The notes below the pieces were generated by a model that was not told where the DNA came from, ran no database searches, and was given only the letters and a program-made list of their open reading frames with translations. From NCBI RefSeq assembly GCF_011046895.1, contig NZ_CP049250.1, positions 1-64,000 on the forward strand: 64,000 nt of DNA. The letters are read 5' to 3'. Within the stretch, counting starts at the first letter, position 1. Every line of letters starts with the position of its first letter. Positions 26,775 to 35,602 of this stretch are shown piece by piece. Source of the DNA: Rhizobium rhizoryzae (lineage in GTDB: Bacteria > Pseudomonadota > Alphaproteobacteria > Rhizobiales > Rhizobiaceae). The position numbers and the translations under genes were made by a program.

Positions 26775-26813
26775 GACAAAAGCGGACACGGATACGCGAT
26801 CCGTGTCCGCTTT
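26775..26813 (-). terminator. Rho-independent terminator between dsbA-like gene and smc
   Basis: A 15-bp perfect stem (AAAGCGGACACGGAT / ATCCGTGTCCGCTTT), loop of 5; on the minus strand it runs into TTTTGTCTG. Confidence 0.85.
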
Positions 26814-26829
26814 CAAAAATGCGTTCGGA

Positions 26830-27534
26830 TCAGAGCAGGCTATCGATGAGCGCCGACATGGCTTCAACCGACATGTCTCCGGAGTAACGGTTGCCGTTGA
26901 TCAGGAAGGTTGGCGTTGAATTCACGCCGAATTCTTCCGCACCGCGCTTCATGGTGGCGTTCACTTGATCGAGAAGCTTCTGGTTCGTCAAGCAGGCCTC
27001 GAAGCCTTCCTGTGAATAACCGGCCATCTTGGACATTTGCAGCAGGGCATTGCGAACATTGCCGTCTGCCGGGGCTGCCCAGGCGCGCTGCTGCTTGAAC
27101 AGCATGGAAACCATGGCGTAGTAGCTCTTGGCATCCGCCATTTCCTGCGGCTTGGCCGGGTTGCAGCGGGCCAGCATGAAGGCAGCAGTCGCGACCGGAT
27201 CAAACGGGAACTCGCGCAGGATGAAGCGCGCCTTGCCGGTATCGATATACTTCTGCTTGATCGGCTCGAAGGTGGTGGTGTGGAAATGCGCGCAGTGCGG
27301 GCATGTCATCGACATGTATTCGACGATGGTGACCTTGGCCTTTTCATCGCCCAGCGCCATTTCCGGCAATGCGCCAGGCTGCAGCACCTTTGCCATGTCC
27401 ACCTTGCCGGAGGATTCCGGCAGATCGACCGCAAATGCGGCGGACGCGCCCAGAAGCGGCACACCGATTGCGGTTGCGGCAGCGCCGCCCATAAGCTGGC
27501 GACGGGTGGTTTGCGGTAGGCTGAACGGCATCAT
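26830..27534 (-). CDS. DsbA-family periplasmic thiol-disulfide oxidoreductase
   Basis: 234 residues. The thioredoxin-fold active site MTCPHC is at C78/C81, with cis-proline loop NSTPTF near the C-terminus and an inserted helical domain (FDPVATAAFMLARC...). The signal peptide begins with TTRRQLMGG (residues 9-17) and a weakly hydrophobic stretch ending SAAFA-VDLPE, which looks like a twin-arginine (Tat) signal. Rhizobial relatives sit between a DUF721 gene and smc, as here. Likely roles are disulfide formation or cytochrome/thiol maturation in the periplasm. Confidence 0.9.
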   Translation of the reverse strand: MMPFSLPQTTRRQLMGGAAATAIGVPLLGASAAFAVDLPESSGKVDMAKVLQPGALPEMALGDEKAKVTIVEYMSMTCPHCAHFHTTTFEPIKQKYIDTGKARFILREFPFDPVATAAFMLARCNPAKPQEMADAKSYYAMVSMLFKQQRAWAAPADGNVRNALLQMSKMAGYSQEGFEACLTNQKLLDQVNATMKRGAEEFGVNSTPTFLINGNRYSGDMSVEAMSALIDSLL

Positions 27535-27687
27535 GGCACCTATTGAAGATAAACAGACTTTGTTGCTTCACGTATCGCGCCCTTGCTGCAAGAACAAGGC
27601 GGCGCGCAGATGGAATGTTCTTTTCTCAACCAAACGTGACAGAGAAAAGATGAACTGAAGCTGAGTGTTAGATCTGCAGGCAAAACC

Positions 27688-28191
27688 CTATCGCCGTGTC
27701 GCCTTTTTTGGCTGCAGGACGGCGGTGCCAAGCCTCTCCACCGCCTTGCGCAATGCCTCGTTCTCGATCCCGTCCATCATTTCGTTCAGGCGTCGAGCAG
27801 CCTCGCCGCGCAATGGCTGCGGTTTGCGGCGGTAACGCGTGGCAACCGAGACCGGCTTCTGCACGATCCGGATCTGGCGGATGGCGGGAAACCCGAAAAA
27901 GCCGTTGATCCGATCGATGAGTTCGCCCTGCGCATGGCTGAGAAACAGGGCACGCGCGCCTTCGCAGGCAATGGTCAAAACGCCGGCCTTGTGGCCGCCC
28001 TCACCTTCCGAGCCATCGCGGCGCGGCCAGGCGATCTTTTCCGGACGCGTGCATTCGGCAAACTCCTCGCCGGCAATCTCGTCCCATGAGCCGAGAAGTG
28101 CTGTGGAAATACCGGCGCGGCGGGCCAGCACCGGATCCATCAGCCCGTTGGCAATCTCTGCGATCTGGAGGGGGACGGGTTTGCGCGCCAT
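27688..28191 (-). CDS. DUF721 (DciA-like) protein
   Basis: 167 residues. The N-terminal DUF721/DciA domain reads LLGSWDEIAGEEFAECTRPEKIAWP, then VLTIACEGARALFLSHAQGELIDRINGFFG, then IRQIRIVQKP; a basic tail follows (ATRYRRKP..., ends KKATRR). DciA proteins help load the replicative helicase DnaB in bacteria lacking DnaC; that role is known for the family and not tested here. It starts three bases after the O-antigen-ligase-like gene stop. Confidence 0.8.
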   Translation of the reverse strand: MARKPVPLQIAEIANGLMDPVLARRAGISTALLGSWDEIAGEEFAECTRPEKIAWPRRDGSEGEGGHKAGVLTIACEGARALFLSHAQGELIDRINGFFGFPAIRQIRIVQKPVSVATRYRRKPQPLRGEAARRLNEMMDGIENEALRKAVERLGTAVLQPKKATRR

Positions 28192-28194
28192 GGT

Positions 28195-29427
28195 TCAGAT
28201 GGTTCTTCGTGCGGCGGGCGTCAGCATGTTCCAGCGCCGGAACTGCACGATGAGGACCGCGAGGAACAGCATGGACGTTGCCAGGCACTGCTCGTGGTAG
28301 AAGGGATCATGCAACATGCCGAAAGCAAGCACGGTCCCGTAGAAATAGACGACGCAGCGCTTGAGCGGATAATGATCCGGCTGACGCCAAACCATCCAGA
28401 GGACACTTGCGAAGATCGCCAGCAGAAGTCCCAGACCCAGAAACCCGTTGGCCAGCAATTCCTGTAGCAGGAAATTATGCACATGCTTGCCGCCGACGAT
28501 GTAGTGCAGATCCGGTCCGGCAACGCGCTCCAGATTGGCGAATGTATCTCTGAGGCCCACACCTGCGATGGGGTGCTCCCTGATCACGATTGTGGATGCC
28601 TTCCAGAGCGCCAGCCGGATGTTGCCGGAATCCATATTGTGTGCCTGGTCGCCGTCTACATAGTATTCATAGACGGTGGCAAAACGATCGATCAGCATGC
28701 TGTGCACGGGTGGCGCCATGAAGAGCGCGACCAGGCCAAGCGCCGCCGCCGCATAGGCTCTGTTGCGCCAGCGAGGCCGCCATTTCAGAGAACAGATCGC
28801 AAATTCGACGAGAAATAACACAGGCAGGATGAGAACGACGGCGCGCGTTTGCGACAGGAAGACCGGAACGATGGCGATCAGCAGATAGAAGGGTCCGTTG
28901 GGCAGGTATCGCCAGGGTTTTTCCACCGGAATGGTGGCAACAATGCCCGCCAGCGCGACGAGCAGTGCCACGATGGCCGCGTTTCCACCGCCGTCATACC
29001 GATCCGCAGCCGTCTGAAAAGACAGGCTTGCAAAGAGCGCTGCGACCAGCGCAACCCAGGTGCCAATGCGACCGCCAAGCACCAGCCAACGCAGCGGCTG
29101 GCGCACGAGACAGAGGCCGGATGCAATGAAGCTGAAGCCGAGCAGAAGCCCCATGAAACCGAGCTGGCGGTTTTGCCATTGCCACTCGCCACGGACACCC
29201 AGGAGCAGGACGACCCAGAAGATGTAGAGAAAGATGACACCGAGGGGGGAGTCGAGATAGGCGCGAAGTCGCCGTCGATTGGACAGCGCGACATAAATGC
29301 CTGTCGCTCCGAACACAGCGCACATGGCAACCGCCGTGGGCAGATACAGCGCGACGGAAAACATTGCAAAGGCCAGGATCCAGGGATCGATGCGACGGCG
29401 CGCCAGCAATATGCGTTTGAACGTCAT
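28195..29427 (-). CDS. O-antigen ligase-like membrane protein (Wzy_C/WaaL superfamily)
   Basis: 410 residues with about 11-12 hydrophobic segments and the large periplasmic loop before the last helices that marks the O-antigen ligase/polymerase superfamily. Within the loop are R..LW..S..IIREHPIAGVGLRDTF and GKHVHNFLLQELLANGFLGLGLL, matching the family's H..N.Y/FLQ..LE.G motif. It probably joins or polymerises surface polysaccharide at the outer face of the inner membrane. Its partner may be the GT25 gene just upstream on the same strand (80 bp apart). This pair lies between mutY and the DUF721-dsbA-smc block. Confidence 0.8.
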   Translation of the reverse strand: MTFKRILLARRRIDPWILAFAMFSVALYLPTAVAMCAVFGATGIYVALSNRRRLRAYLDSPLGVIFLYIFWVVLLLGVRGEWQWQNRQLGFMGLLLGFSFIASGLCLVRQPLRWLVLGGRIGTWVALVAALFASLSFQTAADRYDGGGNAAIVALLVALAGIVATIPVEKPWRYLPNGPFYLLIAIVPVFLSQTRAVVLILPVLFLVEFAICSLKWRPRWRNRAYAAAALGLVALFMAPPVHSMLIDRFATVYEYYVDGDQAHNMDSGNIRLALWKASTIVIREHPIAGVGLRDTFANLERVAGPDLHYIVGGKHVHNFLLQELLANGFLGLGLLLAIFASVLWMVWRQPDHYPLKRCVVYFYGTVLAFGMLHDPFYHEQCLATSMLFLAVLIVQFRRWNMLTPAARRTI

Positions 29428-29507
29428 TCGATCCGATCGATCCTCATGTTTCGTCTGCGGTTCTTGGCCGCTTACAAGTGGTTTGTACCTTATTGCGAAG
29501 GTTTCTA

Positions 29508-30257
29508 TTAGGAAAGTGTTTGAAATGCGCGAAGAAGCGCCTCCTTAACACGAAATATATGCGTTGGTATCTTCGCGAGACCCTTTTGCTTTTGCTGCTT
29601 ATAGTCTGCGCGGCTGGCAATGAAGGTCTGCGATCGCAAATCTCCAAACTCCAGCAGCGACTCTTCTGCCGTATAGACCGGCACATGGTGGTGCCATACC
29701 CGCTCAAGCGCCATGTCAAACGGCAAGGATTGCACCCGGAGCGGCTCCAGGAGATTTTGCGCCGCGCCTCTGGTCAGCAGATAGCAGGCCGCAGAACCTT
29801 GAGGTCCGAACCGGGACAGGCCGATACGATCTCCCATCGGCGTGGTAAAAAGGTGGCGAAAGGCGAGCGTCCGGTGATTGACCAGCTTCACGACGCAACC
29901 ATCCCTGACCGTCGCCGCCACGGACTGAGCGCGCAGCATCAGGTCTTCGCTGAGAGCCACATCATCCTCGATGATCAGGGCAGCAGGCGCGCCGCTATCG
30001 ACCAATTGCTGAAAAGCCTTGAGATGGCTTTTGTAGCAGCCATATTCCCCCGTCATCAGCGGACGACCGTTGCGCTTCAGAAACAGATCACGGTCGGCAT
30101 CCACCCATTGGTCCGGCGGCACCTTTGAACCATCAACTCCCTGCACACGCTCCAGCCTGATGCCAAGCCTCTCCGCCTGCCCTTCGATCAACTGCCTGCG
30201 CTCGATCGCACGATCGATATTGATGAGGAGGACCGGTAAATCCATCTGCTCCGCCAT
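29508..30257 (-). CDS. Glycosyltransferase family 25 protein (LPS-type)
   Basis: About 249 residues. GT25 motifs: LLINIDRAIERRQLI at the N-terminus, GEYGCYKSHLKAFQQLVDSG in the middle, IIEDDV (metal-binding EDD), and GSAACYLLTRGAAQNLLE. GT25 enzymes (LgtB/Lex1/LpsA type) add hexoses to lipooligosaccharide. ATG 30257 is chosen; ATG 30245 is possible. Divergent from mutY with a 42-bp gap. Together with the O-antigen-ligase-like gene it suggests LPS or capsule tailoring. Confidence 0.85.
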   Translation of the reverse strand: MAEQMDLPVLLINIDRAIERRQLIEGQAERLGIRLERVQGVDGSKVPPDQWVDADRDLFLKRNGRPLMTGEYGCYKSHLKAFQQLVDSGAPAALIIEDDVALSEDLMLRAQSVAATVRDGCVVKLVNHRTLAFRHLFTTPMGDRIGLSRFGPQGSAACYLLTRGAAQNLLEPLRVQSLPFDMALERVWHHHVPVYTAEESLLEFGDLRSQTFIASRADYKQQKQKGLAKIPTHIFRVKEALLRAFQTLS

Positions 30258-30299
30258 TGGCTTCAAACTCGATGCACCTTATCTCTGAGGTCGAACAGG

Positions 30300-31397
30300 A
30301 TGGATAGTCCCGCCGATATGCACTCCACAGCCGACACGTCTCTCTCCGACAAACTGCTTTCCTGGTATGATCGCCATCATCGCGAACTGCCTTGGCGCGT
30401 TACTCCCCGCGAAAGCCTGACAGGCAAGCGCGCAGACCCTTACCACATCTGGCTGTCAGAGGTGATGCTCCAACAGACAACCGTGCAAGCGGTCAAGCCC
30501 TATTTCCTGAAGTTCCTGGCAAAGTGGCCAACTGTGGGTGATCTGGCCGCCGCCCCGAGCGAGGATATCATGGCTGCATGGGCTGGCCTTGGCTATTACG
30601 CGCGGGCCAGAAACCTCAAAAAATGCGCGGAAACTGTCGCCAAAGAGCATGACGGCATGTTCCCGGACACCGAAGAGGGACTTCGTGCGCTGCCGGGAAT
30701 TGGCGATTATACATCCGCTGCCGTTGCCGCCATTGCCTTCAACCGTCCGGCGGCCGTGATGGATGGCAATGTGGAACGCGTGATCTCCCGCCTCTACGCC
30801 ATTTCCGATCCGCTGCCCGGCTCGAAACCACTGATGAAGGCGAGAGTGAAAGAGCTTACGCCGCTTGGCCGGCCGGGGGATTTCGCCCAGGCCATGATGG
30901 ACCTTGGTGCCACGATCTGTACGCCAAAGCGTCCGGCCTGTGCGCTCTGTCCGTTCAATGCGGACTGTCTTGCCTTGAAGGCGCATGATCCGGAGCACTT
31001 TCCGGTGAAGGCCGCCAAGAAGGAAAAGCCGATCCGCCAGGGTGCCGCCTTCGTGGCCGTAACCTCCGATGGCGAAATCCTGCTGCGGCGGCGCGTGGAA
31101 AGCGGCCTGCTCGGCGGCATGACCGAGGTTCCAACCACCGCGTGGACCGCACGGCTGGATGGCGGCACGACTGAGGAGCATGCGCCCTTCCCCGGCGAAT
31201 GGCATCAGGCCGGTGTCGTGACCCACATCTTCACCCATTTCGAACTGCGGCTGACCGTGTATCGGACGAAGACGCAAAAGCAACCGGACGCAAACGGATG
31301 GTGGGAGAAGGTCGATAACCTTGAAGCGCAAGCGCTTCCCACGGTCATGAAAAAAGTCATCGCAACAGCCCTTCCGAACGCGTTCAAATCGATTTAA
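30300..31397 (+). CDS. mutY: A/G-specific adenine glycosylase
   Basis: 365 residues. It removes adenine mispaired with 8-oxoguanine. The helix-hairpin-helix LPGIGDYTSAAVAAIAF carries the catalytic aspartate region, VMDGNVERVISRL follows, and the 4Fe-4S loop C-x6-C-x2-C-x5-C is at about residues 206-222. The C-terminal NUDIX-like domain (TSDGEILLRRRVESGLLGGMTEVP, then HIFTHFELRLTVY) recognises 8-oxoG. It is followed after 32 bp by a HAD gene and is probably co-transcribed with it. Confidence 0.96.
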   Translation: MDSPADMHSTADTSLSDKLLSWYDRHHRELPWRVTPRESLTGKRADPYHIWLSEVMLQQTTVQAVKPYFLKFLAKWPTVGDLAAAPSEDIMAAWAGLGYYARARNLKKCAETVAKEHDGMFPDTEEGLRALPGIGDYTSAAVAAIAFNRPAAVMDGNVERVISRLYAISDPLPGSKPLMKARVKELTPLGRPGDFAQAMMDLGATICTPKRPACALCPFNADCLALKAHDPEHFPVKAAKKEKPIRQGAAFVAVTSDGEILLRRRVESGLLGGMTEVPTTAWTARLDGGTTEEHAPFPGEWHQAGVVTHIFTHFELRLTVYRTKTQKQPDANGWWEKVDNLEAQALPTVMKKVIATALPNAFKSI

Positions 31398-31429
31398 ATG
31401 GAACGAATTTGTTTCAGGAGGAGGAATTC

Positions 31430-32044
31430 ATGACCGCGCCCATCGACCATATCGTTTTCGACATCGGCAAGGTGTTGATCCACTGGGATCCAACGATCCC
31501 CTACCAGCGGATTATTCCCGATGCGGACGAGCGGCGCTGGTTCTTCGAGAATGTCTGCACCCATGACTGGAACATGGAGCAGGACCGCGGGCGCGAATGG
31601 CCAGAGGCCGAGGCGGAGCTGATCGAGAAGTTTCCGGACCACGCGGACAATATTCGCGCCTTTCGCCAGAACTGGCATGAGATGGTGGTTCCCGCCTATC
31701 TCGACAGCGTGGCCGTCATGGAGAGCCTGATCGAGCAGGGTCGCGACGTGACGATGCTGACCAATTTCGCCGCCGACACCTTTCGCCACGCGCGCGAAAT
31801 GTATCCGTTTCTCAACAAACCGCGTGGCGTGACCGTGTCGGGCGAAGTGCGGCTCATCAAGCCGGACATTGAAATCTACCAGCGACATACGCAGGAATTC
31901 GGGCTTGATCCGGCAAAGACGCTGTTCATCGACGATACGGCGATCAATGTGGAAGGTGCGAAAAAGGCCGGATGGCAGGCGGTGCAATTTACCGGCATCG
32001 ACACGCTCAGGGCCGATCTGCAGCGATATGGCTTCAGTGTTTGA
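31430..32044 (+). CDS. HAD-family hydrolase (YihX-like)
   Basis: 204 residues from ATG 31430, which has AGGAGG upstream. Motif I is FDIGKVLIHWDP, in which the usual second aspartate is glycine as in YihX-like sugar phosphatases; motif II is LTNFA; motif III/IV is IKPDIEIYQ and FIDDTAINVEGAKKAGW. It is likely a small-molecule phosphatase, possibly on sugar phosphates. It lies between mutY and a small monooxygenase-domain gene, all on the same strand. Confidence 0.85.
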   Translation: MTAPIDHIVFDIGKVLIHWDPTIPYQRIIPDADERRWFFENVCTHDWNMEQDRGREWPEAEAELIEKFPDHADNIRAFRQNWHEMVVPAYLDSVAVMESLIEQGRDVTMLTNFAADTFRHAREMYPFLNKPRGVTVSGEVRLIKPDIEIYQRHTQEFGLDPAKTLFIDDTAINVEGAKKAGWQAVQFTGIDTLRADLQRYGFSV

Positions 32045-32056
32045 GGGAGTGGCGAA

Positions 32057-32341
32057 GTGAGCGCAGCCAAAATCTATCTCGATGGCTATCTGGATATACC
32101 GCCCGACCGGCGGGAAGATGTGCTGTCCGCACTGCCGAAGCATGTGGAACTCACGCTCGCCGAACCAGGCTGTCTTAAGTTCGAAGTCGTAGAGAGCACA
32201 GAGATCGCGGGACGGCTGCTCGTTTCGGAAATCTTTGTTGATCAGGCCGCTTTCGAAGCGCACCAGACCCGTAACCGTGCATCCGACTGGTTTCGGATCA
32301 CAGCCGGTATCGAGCGGCATTTCGAAGTTCGCGAAGGATAA
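32057..32341 (+). CDS. ABM-domain (antibiotic biosynthesis monooxygenase-like) protein
   Basis: 94 residues from a GTG with a GGGAG-type site upstream. A dimeric ferredoxin-like alpha/beta-barrel protein: GYLDIPPDRREDVLSALPKHVELTLAEPGCLKFEVVEST, then FLV/EIFVDQAAFEAHQ, the ABM signature order. Family members act on quinone-like substrates or are structural; substrate unknown. It starts 12 bp after the HAD stop and is followed by a terminator. Confidence 0.8.
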   Translation: MSAAKIYLDGYLDIPPDRREDVLSALPKHVELTLAEPGCLKFEVVESTEIAGRLLVSEIFVDQAAFEAHQTRNRASDWFRITAGIERHFEVREG

Positions 32342-32356
32342 ATGATGCGAAAAAAT

Positions 32357-32395
32357 AAACGCCCGGTCCTTGAGGGAAAAGGACCGGGCGTTTTG
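32357..32395 (+). terminator. Rho-independent terminator after the mutY-HAD-ABM unit
   Basis: A 15-bp stem (AAACGCCCGGTCCTT / AAGGACCGGGCGTTT) with a 7-nt loop, followed by T residues. Confidence 0.95.
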
Positions 32396-32552
32396 TTCCT
32401 TCCGCCGGCTGGAGGTCAATCCCCGGGGGAAGGGCTCATCAACGAGGCGGTGGATCGGTCTTCGTCAATGAGGTCACTTGACCTAAAAACGACAATACGG
32501 CGAAATTGGTTCCCGAACTCTTTTCAAAAGGCATGGGAGCCATGCCATTTTC

Positions 32553-33734
<1,182 letters not shown>

Positions 33735-33942
33735 TCAGTTTGGTTACCAAACACTGAAGAAGATCCGAAAATTGCGAGAAATGCGTCCGCGTGGGGACGA
33801 GAGATGGTAAATCGCCGCGGCCAATTGGGCCTGACATTCGTCAAGCAAGCGTGATTGGCAGCTATGCGCTCAGCCGGATTGTTATCCTTCAGGGGCTCGT
33901 GTAGGAGGACGGCACCCCCGGAAATTTTGAGCAAAGACTGAC

Positions 33943-34632
33943 ATGAGTGGATTTGACCTTATCATCTTCGACTGCGACGGCGTTCTGGTCGATTCGGAAA
34001 TCATCGCAGCGCAGGTCGAGTCCCGTCTGCTCACGGAAGCGGGCTACCCGATCTCCGTCGAGGAAATGGGCGAACGCTTCGCGGGCATGACCTGGAAGAA
34101 CATTCTTCTGGCCATCGAGAAGGAAGTCGACATTCCCCTCTCCGCCTCTCTGCTCGACAAATCCGAAAAGCTGCTCGACCAGCGGCTGGAGCGGGATGTG
34201 AAGGTGATCGAGGGCGTGAAGCTGGCGCTGTCGCGGATTTCGACTCAGGCCTGCATCTGCTCCAACTCCTCCAGTCACCGGCTGGACATGATGCTGACCA
34301 AGGTTGGCCTCAAGCCCTATTTCGCCCCGCATATCTTTTCCGCCAAGGATCTCGGGCCGGACAAGGTGAAGCCGCGTCCGGACATTTTCCTGCACGCGCT
34401 GGCGACGTTCAAGGTCTCCCCTTCCCGCGCCGTCGTGGTGGAAGATTCCGTGCATGGCATTCACGGCGCCGTCGCCGCTGGCTGCCGAGTGGTCGGTTTT
34501 ACCGGCGCATCGCATACCTATCCGAGCCATGCCGACCGGCTGACGGATGCCGGTGCTGAAACGGTGATCTCGCGCATGAGCGACCTGCCGGCAACGATTG
34601 CGGCGCTGGGAGAATGGGTGGGTGTGGCCTGA
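33943..34632 (+). CDS. HAD-superfamily phosphatase
   Basis: 229 residues. Motif I FDCDGVLVDSE, motif II CSNSSSHRL, motif III KVKPRPDIFLHA and motif IV VVVEDSVHGIHGAVAAGC make a complete subfamily-IA phosphatase with a helical cap (phosphoglycolate phosphatase/beta-phosphoglucomutase type). Substrate unknown. No good ribosome site is visible. It converges on a lipoprotein gene across a palindromic repeat. Confidence 0.87.
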   Translation: MSGFDLIIFDCDGVLVDSEIIAAQVESRLLTEAGYPISVEEMGERFAGMTWKNILLAIEKEVDIPLSASLLDKSEKLLDQRLERDVKVIEGVKLALSRISTQACICSNSSSHRLDMMLTKVGLKPYFAPHIFSAKDLGPDKVKPRPDIFLHALATFKVSPSRAVVVEDSVHGIHGAVAAGCRVVGFTGASHTYPSHADRLTDAGAETVISRMSDLPATIAALGEWVGVA

Positions 34633-34672
34633 TTTGAACTGACCCTACGACAAAGGGTGTAAATCTAGCCTC

Positions 34673-34758
34673 CGTCATGCTCGGGCCTGTCCCGAGCATC
34701 TGCAACCTACTGATTTTGTTATCTTCAGTAGATCCTCGGCACAAGGCCGAGGATGACG
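34673..34758. repeat. RIME-like palindromic intergenic repeat
   Basis: An ~86-bp element with three nested hairpins: ATGCTCGGG/CCCGAGCAT (34677-34699), CTACTGA/TCAGTAG (34707-34731) and ATCCTCGGC/GCCGAGGAT (34732-34754), with outer ends CGTCAT...ATGACG. The CGTCATnCTCGGG...CCGAGGATGACG layout matches the palindromic RIME-type elements scattered in rhizobial intergenic DNA. It sits between two convergent genes and could also end transcription from both. Confidence 0.75.
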
Positions 34759-34776
34759 TTGTATGTAAGCGATGTT

Positions 34777-35355
34777 TTACCGCTTGTTGCGGCCGGTCTT
34801 CTTGACCGTGGCATCGTCGAAGCCGATGCGAACGCGGGTAAAGGTGGAAACACCGCCCATCTGGTTGGGGATCGAGACATCCGCCTTGTCGAACAGGAAC
34901 TGCGCGACACCTTCCGCCGGAACATCCACGGCAGTGATCTGCGTCTGCGAGTAGAGAACCTTGTCGCCTTCGCCAATGACTTCGACATTGATCGGCAGGG
35001 AAATGCGGCCAGGCTTGCCAGCAGGGCCGATAACCACGCGGCCTTGCGCCTGTACGCGGATGGTCAGCGTTGTGTCATTGGCGGTGCAGGCGCGCGTGGC
35101 TTCAGACAGCGAAGCGCGATAGATGAGCTTGGCCGGATCATCCTTGGCATTGCCCGCATAGGCGTTCTTGATTGCCGATTGCTCCAGCATGCCCACCTGC
35201 GGGCAGTAGGCCTGCACGACAACCGGGCCTGTGGCGGCTGCGGGCTGCGCAGAGGAGCCCAGCGAAAGACCCGATACCGGTGAAGACGAATTGCAGCCTG
35301 CGAGGATTGCGAGAAGCGCGAGCGGTAGGAACTTGAGCGATTGCTTGCCAGACAC
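34777..35355 (-). CDS. Putative outer-membrane lipoprotein
   Basis: About 192 residues from a GTG at 35355, which gives a standard lipoprotein signal peptide (SGKQSLKFLPLALLAILAGC, lipobox ILAGC). An ATG at 35400 in the same frame would add a polar leader. The mature part has a Ser/Ala-rich start, a CPQVGMLEQ segment, and a beta-rich remainder (TLTIRVQAQGRVV, ..SLPINVEVIG). No named family is recognised with certainty. Divergent from thrC. Confidence 0.75.
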   Translation of the reverse strand: MSGKQSLKFLPLALLAILAGCNSSSPVSGLSLGSSAQPAAATGPVVVQAYCPQVGMLEQSAIKNAYAGNAKDDPAKLIYRASLSEATRACTANDTTLTIRVQAQGRVVIGPAGKPGRISLPINVEVIGEGDKVLYSQTQITAVDVPAEGVAQFLFDKADVSIPNQMGGVSTFTRVRIGFDDATVKKTGRNKR

Positions 35356-35602
35356 GTGACTGCGACCCTTTTCTTCTGAACGGTCCCGAATAGGCGTCAT
35401 GAATACGCATTCCGGGCTTTCACGGCAAATTTTGATGGTCTATACCAGCGCCCAACGGAAAAATCGATTGGCATTGCAGCTGAATTTTACCTGTCGCAGA
35501 AGAGTTTGATGCGAACCAGGCAAGGTGGCGGTAGTGAAAGCGGCGTTTCCCCACCATGCCGGTCTCTCCGGCGTCTTTTGGATTGTGCTCAGGAATACGG
35601 TC

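Noticed and set aside
23344..26919. 1191-codon open frame opposite smc
   Set aside because: Antisense shadow of smc; low-complexity Arg/Leu/Gln-rich product with no domain.
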